Assembly (NCBI GenBank): GCA_016303225.1
Contig: JAEDMC010000016.1
Location: 1-25,007 of the forward strand
Length of the DNA: 25,007 nucleotides
Origin: Kiritimatiellia bacterium
GTDB taxonomy: Bacteria > Verrucomicrobiota > Kiritimatiellia > RFP12 > UBA1067
Direction of reading: 5' to 3'
Positions 1-8,900 of the stretch are shown piece by piece. The notes below the pieces were generated by a model, which saw nothing but the letters and a program-made list of their open reading frames with translations, was not told the DNA's origin and made no database searches. The position numbers and the translations under genes are program-made. Every line of letters starts with the position of its first letter. The stretch's first letter is position 1.

Positions 1-70
1 CGGAGGCAGGACGGCGACAAAGTCGACAGCATGCCCCCGAATTGGAATCTGTGAACTCCCCGGCGCGTCA

Positions 71-100
71 TTGAAAGTCTCCAGAGGCATATGGTATAAT
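71..100 (+). promoter_or_regulatory. Sigma70-type promoter for the PpiC lipoprotein operon
   Basis: TTGAAA at 71-76 and TATAAT at 95-100 are separated by 18 bp, and the -10 is preceded by TG (92-93), giving an extended -10 element. The expected transcription start is about 106-108, only 2-4 nt before the ATG at 110, so the mRNA would be essentially leaderless. No Shine-Dalgarno sequence lies upstream of that ATG. Assigned from motif match and spacing only. Confidence 0.65.
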
Positions 101-109
101 ATGACCATT

Positions 110-1120
110 ATGAAAGTAAGAGCTTTTATTTTTGCGATTGTTGTTGTAGCCCTTTTTTTGGGTTGTTCCAAAAAACAGGACGAAAATTTTATTGTTTCCG
201 TTGATGGTCGCAAGTTGATGCCGTCTTTGCTTACGAAGCGTGTCGAGATGATGCTGTTCTTGCAGCGGGCGGCACGGCCAAAGATGTCGATTCAGGAGGT
301 CGAAAAGATCAAAAAACAACTTGAAATCTCCTATCCGCAGCTTTTTGTGGCAAACGTCCTGCTGGAAGAGTTTGCCGCGACAAACGGGATTGTGGTTGCG
401 GAGAACGTGCTGACAAACTATCAGGCGATGGCTTTGAAGCACTGCAGAGGATTCAAGTCGAAAGATTGGAATGGTCTTCTGTCGGAGTTGGGTTCTCAGG
501 CGGGCGAATTCAGCGATCTAGTTATGACGGAGGCGCGGCGCGCGGCGGTGAAAGATTGGCTGGTGGCGGCTAATCCGACGAATGTGACGCCGGAATTCGC
601 GGCAAGGAAGCGGCTTGAGCTCAAGGACTTTAACCGCCGCATCGACGCGACGAACGCCTGCATCTTCGCCCACGCGACAAATGTTTGGCAGAAGATTGTC
701 GCGGGGATGGACTTTGGTGATGCGGCTGCCGAATATTCCACCTTGCCGGCCGAGCAGGCCGACCGAGGCGAGTGGGCCACATTGGACTGGAAGCAGATCA
801 AGCCAGACGAAGAGCTTTACAAGTGGGCGAAAAAGCTTGAAACAGGAGAGGTTTCGCCGCCCATCGAGGCAGATGGCGGCATCATGATTGCCCGCATCGA
901 TTCCAAGGACGAGGAAGAGTGCAAGATTTCCCGCATCTTCTTCAAGCAGGCCATCAATGTCGTGGAGATGAATGAAGAGGAGATTGTCCAGTTCGTCAAA
1001 AAACAGCACGAGCTCAATCTCTTTGGCAAGAAGATGGCAGAGCTCCGCGCGGCGGCTGTCATCGAATACGGGCCAGATGTGAAGAACACTTCAAGCAAGA
1101 CAAAAAACAAGGAAAAGTGA
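110..1120 (+). CDS. Lipoprotein with SurA-like N-terminus and PpiC (parvulin) peptidyl-prolyl isomerase domain
   Basis: Probable envelope chaperone or prolyl cis-trans isomerase of about 336 residues. The N-terminus is a short basic start, a hydrophobic core and FLGC, with the lipidated Cys at residue 19, so the mature protein should be a lipoprotein. A charged helical region (about 25-170) resembles SurA-type chaperone domains. Residues ~190-270 carry the parvulin pattern: GMDFGDAAAEYS, then a Gly-Glu segment, GEVSPPI, and GGIMIARI before the last strand. The tail is Lys-rich. In-frame TTG 71 and ATG 101 are rejected as starts because they overlap the -35 box and directly abut the -10 box, so ATG 110 is preferred. 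The stop is one base before the next ATG (TGAaATG), which indicates translational coupling to the large secreted thioredoxin-fold protein. Family knowledge makes it a folding factor; that its clients are the downstream proteins is inference. Confidence 0.8.
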   Translation: MKVRAFIFAIVVVALFLGCSKKQDENFIVSVDGRKLMPSLLTKRVEMMLFLQRAARPKMSIQEVEKIKKQLEISYPQLFVANVLLEEFAATNGIVVAENVLTNYQAMALKHCRGFKSKDWNGLLSELGSQAGEFSDLVMTEARRAAVKDWLVAANPTNVTPEFAARKRLELKDFNRRIDATNACIFAHATNVWQKIVAGMDFGDAAAEYSTLPAEQADRGEWATLDWKQIKPDEELYKWAKKLETGEVSPPIEADGGIMIARIDSKDEEECKISRIFFKQAINVVEMNEEEIVQFVKKQHELNLFGKKMAELRAAAVIEYGPDVKNTSSKTKNKEK

Positions 1121-1121
1121 A

Positions 1122-4100
1122 ATGAAGACGGTTAAGACATTGACGGCGCTGGCTGCGGTTGTACTGTCCGGGCTCACCGCGTTCGCGCTCGAAAGCTATA
1201 ACGGGGTCCAGTACTCGACGTCCTCAACGGAAATCAATCCGGGCGAGTGGAACGACCAGTTCACGTTTGTGAAGGCGAAGGCCGAGGCCGAAGGGTGTCC
1301 GCTCGTCGTCTTCTGGGGTAATGGCGGCTGCGGCTGGTGCAAGCGGCTTGAGCATGCGTTTGCAGACAAGAAATTCACGGATTGGCAGAAGGGTGCTGGG
1401 AGCGGCATGGGCGCCGGCATCCTCTTCGCGTTTGACGTTTCCCAGTCGAAGTGGGGGCCGGGCACGGTGAATTGGAAGACGCAGGCGAGCGAAGCGAGGA
1501 ATTTTTCAAGTTCCGGCGGCGGTTATCCGTACGTGGCTTACTATTGGCCCGGCCATAAGCTCAAAAAGGGAGATAAGGAAGTTGATGTCCTAACGGAGAC
1601 CCGTCATCTGCCGAACGACAACACTGCCGCGGGGGCGGAGACGATGATCGCCTACATCGAATCGGTGTTTAATGGCTTTACGGCGCATCCGGGCGGGACG
1701 GTTGTCAATGCCGGAAAATCAGATGAGGATCGCCTGGAGGCCGAAAAGGATACTGAGTCGGTGACGCTCAAACTGACGCGCACGGATGCGCAGAAGAAGT
1801 ATGAGGTGACCGATACGTGGAAGGTGACCTACAACGAAGACCCGAAGGTCCTCGCCTCCGGTACGGTCGAGTGGAAGGTCGGCCAGACTGAGGGTGAAGT
1901 CGTTATCAAGACTGCGGAGCTCTTCCCGTCGACCGCGAAGGACGGTGACACGTTGACGGTGACGTTCGTCGAGAGCAGGAAGACGGTGACGATCACTTAT
2001 GTCGCGGGCAATTCCGCGTCTAATCCACTGTGGCTCGGCGAGCGTACCGCGCCGGCGCTTGAGTTCGGCGAGTGGACGATGGATCTGGACGTCGCCACGC
2101 AGAAGGTTGCCGCGACCGAAGGCGCCTATGTCCTCTGTTGCGTGCAGGGCTCGAAGTGGTGTCCAGATTGCGCAAATGTCGAGCGCAATTTCCTCGACCT
2201 CGAGGATGAATTTGGAAAAAATCGCTTTGCGGCGTGGGCGAAGGAAAAGAAGCTTGCACTCGTGGCGATCGACATCCCTCACTTCACCAACACGGCCGGC
2301 GACTATGACTCGCCAACCCTTCTTTCGCGCAAAGCCTATTCGACGACGTTGGCGCGCAACACCTACACGAACAAGGTCGGCAAGGAGGCGACGCCGACCA
2401 AGTCGACGCTCAACAAGTCTGTCTTCCCGAAGGAGACGCCGGCTCTTTCGGGGGCCGACGAATTGCTGCTCGAAGCGAAGATGCGCAGCGGCCTCGGCTA
2501 CCTGACGCGCAAGAACGTCTCCGACACGGAAGCGGCGGAAGTGCTCGAGCGCAACCACAAGCTCGTCCGCGACATGACGGCGAACGGCGGCTTCAACCGC
2601 ATCGAAGACAACAAGCCAAACCGCACGGGTGTGCCGATCTTCGTCCTCTTGCGCAAGAACGGCACGGTGGCCGGCAGGTTCACGAAGTTCGCCACGACGA
2701 GCCCGATGCGCTATGATACGAAGGGCAACGACATTGCGACGAGGAACTTTGATGCCTATTGCCGTCGCATCGAGGAGCTTATCAAGGAGGACGGGCAGAA
2801 GAACAACGGCGAGATCGAGAACAATGACGCGCGCACGACGGCGCTCACGCTGAACGGCGTCGGAGAGTCGACGCCGACGGGCAACAACGAGGCGAAGTGC
2901 ATTTCGCACGCCGACGCGACCGACGTCTTCAGACTGACGGGCGTTTCGGTCGGCGTCTTGCAGAGCATTTCCATTGAGCGTGCGCCAGGAGAGACGGGTG
3001 ACGGGTTGGTGGTGCTCGAGCTCCAAAAGGTCAAGGATGGCGCGGTTTCGGTGTTGACGGCAAAAACGAATACGCTGGAGCGGGGCATCTCGATGGAGCG
3101 TTCCTTCGCGAGTGGCGACATTGACGGCGAGGGGTGCTTTGTCGCGGTCAAGGCGGTCACGTCCGATGCGGGCTTCGCGGTGGATAAGGCGGGGTCAACG
3201 TGGATATCCTATGTTCTTAAGACGGCCATGCTGATCGAGCCTTTGGAGTCGAAGAACACGACCACGATCGATTCGGGTTACAAGACGGTTGCCATTCGGG
3301 TCAAGAAGGGCGAGTGGTATTACCTCAAGGGGATCAACGGCGGCGTTGAGGGTCAGCTGGAGGGTCCGAAGTACTTTGAGGGCGAGCCCTACTATCAGGC
3401 CGTGAAGGATGCGGATACGTATGATGTGGTCGTTGAACTGGACGGCTCAGGGTCGATCACTCATCAGCTCTGGAAGCCGGGTGAAGTCGGTTTCGCGTAC
3501 AAGGAGAAGGGCAAGCTGAAGAGCGAACGGACGGTGAGCGAGAATGTCGGCGAGGTGGAGATTCCCGTCGAGCGCACGCTTGGCGCGTCTGACGACGTGA
3601 AGGTTCACGTCAGACTTGATGTGGAAAATTCCCTCAACATCGCCACCGAGGACGGGCACGCCCGCTATGACGTTGCGTCGTATCACGACTCCGACTTCGC
3701 CTGGGGCGACGGCGTCAAGGGAACGACCAACCACGTCATCACGATTGCCAACGACAACCGTTATGACGGTCCGTGCACGTTTGTCTTCAAGATCACCCTG
3801 ACGGAGGGTTTCGCCACGCTCAAGGAGGACACGTTTACGCTCAAGGTGACGGAGAATGACAAGAAGGCGCCGGGCAAGGCGGCCTTTGCGGCCGTCTCCC
3901 ATGACTTCGCCAAGAGTGGGACTGTCTATGTCAAGGCCAGCGATACGCTGGAGCTCGGCGTGCAGCGGACGACGGCGAACGACGGCGACGTCAGTGCGGA
4001 AGTGAAAACGACGATCGGCGAGGTGAAGCCGACCGAGGTGTCCTGGAAGACGCATCACGACGAGCGGCAGAGTGTCTTCGTCGAGGGTGTTCCGACGGGA

Positions 4101-5954
4101 GCGACCGCGACGGTCTCGTTCAAGTCGCTTGCGGGGGGGCTCACGAAGGGATCTCCGAACACGGTCAAGGTCGTCTCGATTGCGGATGATGCGCCTGACT
4201 TCCAGCAGCAGTCGTATGACTTCAGCGGCTACGTGTCCGTCGCGTTCTCAAATGTCTGCAAGGTGACGAAGCTCACCGATCCGGGTGCGCTGGATGACGT
4301 CAAGGCGGGCACATTCAAGCGGACACTGGCGTTCTCCAAGCTCTCCGGCACGCTGCCGAGCGGCATCAGGGCCGCCTGGGACAAGGCGGACGGGCTTCTC
4401 TTGAGCGGCGTTCCGACCAAGGCCGGTTCGTTCGGCCCTGTCTATTATCAGGTCACGGAGACCGTGAGCTACAGGACTTCGAAGAACAAGAGCGTATCCA
4501 GGAAGACCGCCGGGTTCGTGACCAAGGTGTCCTTTGAGGTGACGGATCCGTCGAAGTCGACGGTGCCAGATCGCGAGCCGCTCAACGCGACCTGCCTCAA
4601 GTCCCGCACGTTCAACGAACTGCCACTCGTTGGGTACGACGAGGCGAACGGCCTGATGCGCCTTTACGGCACACTCAACGTGACGATTCCGGCAAAGTCC
4701 GGCAAGGTGTCCGCGAAGTACATTTCGGAGGCGGGCACGGTGTCTTTCAAGGCGGCGAAGAGCTGGACGGACTTCACGTCCGCCAACACCTTTGTCTGCG
4801 AACTTTCGGGTAGCGGCAAGTATGCGGGCTACAGGCTCCGCGTTGAGGCGCTGGATGGCGGTCAGGAGGACAATTTGGTGGTGACCTTGTTTGACCCGAA
4901 CGTCGGCAAGGAGCTTTCGATAAAACATTCGGGTGCGCCGTGGTCGCCGTCCGCTCCAGCCAAGGGCTGGGAGGGCTACTACACGGTCGCGCTCCCGACG
5001 ACAGGCGTCGTTTCCGAAGAAACCGAGGGCTTTGCTAGCGTCGGTACGGGTTATCTGACGCTCAAGATGCAGGGTTCTTCCGCCTGCAATGCCGGCAAGG
5101 TGACATGGTCGCTGATGTTGCCGAACGGTACGACCCTGTCTGGCTCGTCCACGCTCCTGGCGGGCAAGGATAAAGATCGTTATGTAGATGCGAACGGGAA
5201 CAGCCATGATGTTGCCTTCTTGCCAATCTTCAAGACGGGCACGACGGATCGGTTCTCTGGCCTGTTGCGGATCCTGAAGGGTGCGCAAACGGCGCTTGAA
5301 AACTCCACAAGCGAGTCGCCGGCGTGGCGTGCGACGGTCCTTCCGTCGCGGACGAACGAGTCTGATCAGCGTTGCGCCGATGTGCTGTGGAGTCACTTCG
5401 AGGCGGCATCCGCCGCCGCCGCCAAGGCGGGCTATGAGACGGAGTTCCGCGCGGCCGGTGCCATTTATGACAAGACCGAGGACCTGGGGGCGTGCTGCGA
5501 CAAGTTCTACCAGAAGAACGAGCTTGGCTTCAACGTCGACCTTACCAATCTGGTTGGCGTTGCTGACGGGGCGTTCTCCGCGGGAGAAAACCCGATTGCC
5601 AATGTCAAGGTGATGTCGTCGTCGCTGAATGTTGTGGCGAATGACAATCCGCAAGGGCTGACGCTTTCGTTCTCCCGTTCGACCGGTATCGTGTCCGGCA
5701 GTTTCAAGCTGTCCTGCGAATCCGGCACGAAGAAGGTCTATTTCAAGGGTGTCGTACTGAATGGCTGGGGAAGGGGCTGTGGCTGTGAGAATCCGACATG
5801 TCCCGAGGGACAGTACATGCCGTTTGTGAACGGTTCCTGGTACTTCACCGACAAGGTCAAATACTTGAAGACGCCGATGGCGAAGTCGAAGTCGACGTTG
5901 AACGCCAAGCGCGGCGCCGCCATTGACATCAGCCGCGTGGATTGGGTCGACTAA
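1122..5954 (+). CDS. Large secreted multidomain protein with two thioredoxin-like folds
   Basis: This 1610-residue protein has a Sec signal peptide (1-22, cut at AFA|LE). Residues ~38-180 form a thioredoxin_7/DsbD-gamma-like domain with CGWC at 70-73 and a probable cis-Pro at GYPY (136). A Calx-beta-like stretch follows at ~210-295. A second thioredoxin-like unit has WCPDC with cysteines 347 and 350, and GVPIF with the cis-Pro near 505, so ~155 residues separate the two elements. After that come a PPC-like region (~566-700), a Calx-beta-like domain (~800-930), a putative-Ig-like domain (~1040-1150), and a tandem C-terminal beta module (~1150-1390) shared with the next two secreted proteins. 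A Cys-rich patch (GCGCENPTC) lies near the end. A purine-rich AAGGAAAAG sits before the ATG. Probable role: extracytoplasmic thiol-disulfide chemistry or an adhesin-like surface protein; the substrate is unknown. Confidence 0.78.
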   Translation: MKTVKTLTALAAVVLSGLTAFALESYNGVQYSTSSTEINPGEWNDQFTFVKAKAEAEGCPLVVFWGNGGCGWCKRLEHAFADKKFTDWQKGAGSGMGAGILFAFDVSQSKWGPGTVNWKTQASEARNFSSSGGGYPYVAYYWPGHKLKKGDKEVDVLTETRHLPNDNTAAGAETMIAYIESVFNGFTAHPGGTVVNAGKSDEDRLEAEKDTESVTLKLTRTDAQKKYEVTDTWKVTYNEDPKVLASGTVEWKVGQTEGEVVIKTAELFPSTAKDGDTLTVTFVESRKTVTITYVAGNSASNPLWLGERTAPALEFGEWTMDLDVATQKVAATEGAYVLCCVQGSKWCPDCANVERNFLDLEDEFGKNRFAAWAKEKKLALVAIDIPHFTNTAGDYDSPTLLSRKAYSTTLARNTYTNKVGKEATPTKSTLNKSVFPKETPALSGADELLLEAKMRSGLGYLTRKNVSDTEAAEVLERNHKLVRDMTANGGFNRIEDNKPNRTGVPIFVLLRKNGTVAGRFTKFATTSPMRYDTKGNDIATRNFDAYCRRIEELIKEDGQKNNGEIENNDARTTALTLNGVGESTPTGNNEAKCISHADATDVFRLTGVSVGVLQSISIERAPGETGDGLVVLELQKVKDGAVSVLTAKTNTLERGISMERSFASGDIDGEGCFVAVKAVTSDAGFAVDKAGSTWISYVLKTAMLIEPLESKNTTTIDSGYKTVAIRVKKGEWYYLKGINGGVEGQLEGPKYFEGEPYYQAVKDADTYDVVVELDGSGSITHQLWKPGEVGFAYKEKGKLKSERTVSENVGEVEIPVERTLGASDDVKVHVRLDVENSLNIATEDGHARYDVASYHDSDFAWGDGVKGTTNHVITIANDNRYDGPCTFVFKITLTEGFATLKEDTFTLKVTENDKKAPGKAAFAAVSHDFAKSGTVYVKASDTLELGVQRTTANDGDVSAEVKTTIGEVKPTEVSWKTHHDERQSVFVEGVPTGATATVSFKSLAGGLTKGSPNTVKVVSIADDAPDFQQQSYDFSGYVSVAFSNVCKVTKLTDPGALDDVKAGTFKRTLAFSKLSGTLPSGIRAAWDKADGLLLSGVPTKAGSFGPVYYQVTETVSYRTSKNKSVSRKTAGFVTKVSFEVTDPSKSTVPDREPLNATCLKSRTFNELPLVGYDEANGLMRLYGTLNVTIPAKSGKVSAKYISEAGTVSFKAAKSWTDFTSANTFVCELSGSGKYAGYRLRVEALDGGQEDNLVVTLFDPNVGKELSIKHSGAPWSPSAPAKGWEGYYTVALPTTGVVSEETEGFASVGTGYLTLKMQGSSACNAGKVTWSLMLPNGTTLSGSSTLLAGKDKDRYVDANGNSHDVAFLPIFKTGTTDRFSGLLRILKGAQTALENSTSESPAWRATVLPSRTNESDQRCADVLWSHFEAASAAAAKAGYETEFRAAGAIYDKTEDLGACCDKFYQKNELGFNVDLTNLVGVADGAFSAGENPIANVKVMSSSLNVVANDNPQGLTLSFSRSTGIVSGSFKLSCESGTKKVYFKGVVLNGWGRGCGCENPTCPEGQYMPFVNGSWYFTDKVKYLKTPMAKSKSTLNAKRGAAIDISRVDWVD

Positions 5955-5957
5955 AGG

Positions 5958-5976
5958 CGAATGAGATTCGAGGAGG
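5958..5976 (+). promoter_or_regulatory. RBS with abutting hairpin in the 5954/5984 gap
   Basis: AGGAGG (5971-5976) is a strong Shine-Dalgarno sequence lying 7 nt before ATG 5984 and 4 nt before ATG 5981, which favours 5984. Immediately upstream, CGAAT-GAG-ATTCG (5958-5970) forms a perfect 5-bp hairpin ending exactly where the Shine-Dalgarno begins. It may keep the site exposed or slow ribosomes leaving the upstream gene; no regulatory role is shown. Confidence 0.5.
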
Positions 5977-5983
5977 TATTATG

Positions 5984-8900
5984 ATGAGCGTTCGCAAGAT
6001 GCTTTGTACATCGGTGTTGTTCATCGGGGTCATTGCTACCAGCTGGGCCGGTGACGGTTCTTCGATTGAGAAGGCCATCGTCATCACACCTTCGACGAAG
6101 AAGGTCAGCGGTGAATATCAGATTGGAACGGCGCAGGTCACCTTGCATCAGCAGGGGACGAATCCCTTGCAGGTCTGTTACTACAAGATGCAGCTCAAGA
6201 AGGGGCAGCCCTATACCGTGTGGCTTGATCAGGCGAGCCCGGCGGGTGCCGACATCTTCATTTCCGAAACCTTCAAGGACAGTTCCTGGAACTATGACTT
6301 CGATATGATTGAGCCGTGTGCCGAGTTCGAAGGAGTCACCATCGGCACCCAGACACGCTGGGTCGTTGACGGTGAGCGCTGGAATCCGATGGACGAGGAT
6401 GAATGGGCGGATGACGACTGGGACGATATCCATTGGAACGTTCCGTCAAGCTGGTGGTATTACATCCTTGTCAAGGGTGAGCCAGGGTCGACGGCGACGC
6501 TCAATTACTCGCTCGGCAACCGCTTGCCATACGGCATTCCGGCTAATCCGCAGGTACTGACCGCGTCTGAAGCCCCAGATCCCGAGCCTATCGAGCTCCA
6601 CGACTTTATCACCGGCCCCGCCTATTGCTTGCGCGCCACCTTCCAGGCGGGGCGGCGCTACTACCTTGCCACGGAAGGCGGGGACGAGTTGGGCGACCTA
6701 TACTTCGAGCAGTTGCCGAAGGGGATGACGAAGGACTGTTCAGATTGGGCATCACCCCATAACGACTCGAAAGTCATCATGCCGTCCGAGGACGTCGATT
6801 GCGTCTTCATCGTCAAGTCCAGCCGCGTGTTGGACTATGACCAGGTGCGGGCGTCCGTCAGGTTTCGCGTCGCCAAGGTGCGCAAGGTGAAAGACCATGA
6901 CCCGGCGCCGCTGGCGGTCAATCAGCCGGTCGAGTGCGCCCCCGGACACATCAACGCCAAGGGGACGGGTGCCTACGATTCGATTATCGACGAAGTGCTC
7001 TATTCGTTCAAGGCGAAGAAGAACAAGCGCTATGTGGTCGAGACATCTGGCGCTGCGACCAACCTTTTGATGCGGCTCTACGATGCGAACGGCGAGATTA
7101 TCGTCGAGAACCGCGGCAACGGTTCTGGATCGCTGGACGTTCGTTGCGCCGTTTCACCGGCGAAAGACGCCGAGTTCTATGTCGGTGTCTGCCAGGATCT
7201 GGCGGATGACGATGAGGATGAGCCATCCTACCTGCCCGTCAAGCTGGTCGTTTCGGAAGTCGTTGCGAAAGACGGCGACCCCGACGAATTTGACGCGGAC
7301 GACGATACTTACAAGGGCGCCAATCTGCTGACGGTCCTTCCCGGACACAGGAACGACGACCCGTCGCAGATCGACGAGGTCGGTCACGGATGGCATCGGC
7401 TGAACCGGACGGACTGGTACGATGTCTTTGCGATTCAGGGAAGGAAGAACATGACCTACCTCCTTCGCTCGAAGGCCCAGGATCCGAAGAACGACAAAGG
7501 ACGCAAGTTGACGGCCGAGGTCTTCACGATGTCCGGCTCGAATGAGAAGGCGGTGACGACATTCGACCTGACGCCGGAAAACATCGAGTCGGGGCATTTC
7601 ACGGCAACAGAGGACGCGACATACTATCTCCGTCTCGGCGTGACGGACGGTATCGGCCTTGACTACCCGTCCTTTAGGGTTCATGCGATCGGTTGCCAGT
7701 TCGATGCGAGGACGAATGAGGTCGCAATCGCCCAGCTGACGGTTCGTGCGCAAGGCACGGATGCCGCAACGTGGTCGCTTGTTTCCGATGGCAAGGTCGA
7801 AAAGACGAAATATCCGAACGGTGCGTCGATTCTGTTGCCGGCGGACGGAACCTATGCCGTTCGTTTCTATGACGTCAAGGGCTACTCAAAGCCGAATGAC
7901 GCATCATTCTCCTTTACGGGCGCTTGCGACCGAGTCATTGTCGATACCGCCTATTATTCCGACACTTCTGATCCGAAGGATGACAAGCTGACCGGTTCGA
8001 CGGTTTACGCCGGCAAGACGGTGAAATACGCTCCGACGTCCTGGTCGCTCAAGACGACGGCGACGCAGCAGTCGCGTACGCTCTGGAGTAGCGATCCGGC
8101 GGATTGGTTCACGTTCGCGGCGAAAGACGGTTACTATTATGACTTCGCATTTGTCGCGCGGACAGGTGATGCGGATGCGGTTCTGTCCCTCTACGACGCG
8201 AACAGCAATCCGGTTCAGGACGCTTCGGGTGTAGCTGTCGTCGGCGTTGACGAAATCGTGCGTCTTGGTCTCGCGAACGGAACCTACTATCTCAAGGTCT
8301 CCCATCGTGACGAGATGTCTAAGGGCGACGGTTCCTATGTGCTTGCCGGAAGTTATGCAAACGTCGGCGCAATCAAGTTCTCCAAGGCCTCAGTGGCATC
8401 AAAGGATACGGCCACCTCTGTCAAGCTGACGGTCAACCGGACGGCGAAGGATGGTTTGGTGCGCGTCCGCTATTCAACGGTCGAGGGAACGGCAAAGGCC
8501 AACGAGCAGTTCATTCCGCAAGAGGGCATCCTCGAGTGGGCAGACAAGGATAGCAAGGCGAAAACAGTCGAGATCAAGCTTATCCCGAAGGCCTTGTCCG
8601 TCAAGATGCCCGATATGTCCTTCAAGGTTGAGCTTAAACCCGAGCCAGGCGATTATGTGCCGGTCATTACGGTGCCTATGTGTGAAGTCATCCTCAAGAA
8701 TAGCGGCAAGTACGCAGATGCTGCGGCAGCGTATGCTGCGGCGAACAAGACGAAAAAGGCATCGGTAACGAAGGACGAGACGGCGCCGCTTCGCGCCGGG
8801 ACGTACTTCGGCATCGCTGCGGCGGATACGGACCTGACAAACGGGCTGCCGGCCCTCGCGTCAGTGACTCTGACCGTTTCGGCGAAGAATGCGGACAATC

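Noticed and set aside
1..70. Tail of an upstream gene at the window edge
   Set aside because: No frame shows a recognisable protein end in 70 bases, so nothing can be supported there.
1719..3026. Long reverse-strand open frame (435 codons) opposite the first thioredoxin protein
   Set aside because: Arg/His/Val-rich composition without recognisable motifs. It is a shadow of GC-biased codons in the well-supported + strand gene.
4248..5654. 468-codon reverse-strand open frame
   Set aside because: Low-complexity Arg-rich translation, antisense to the conserved beta module.
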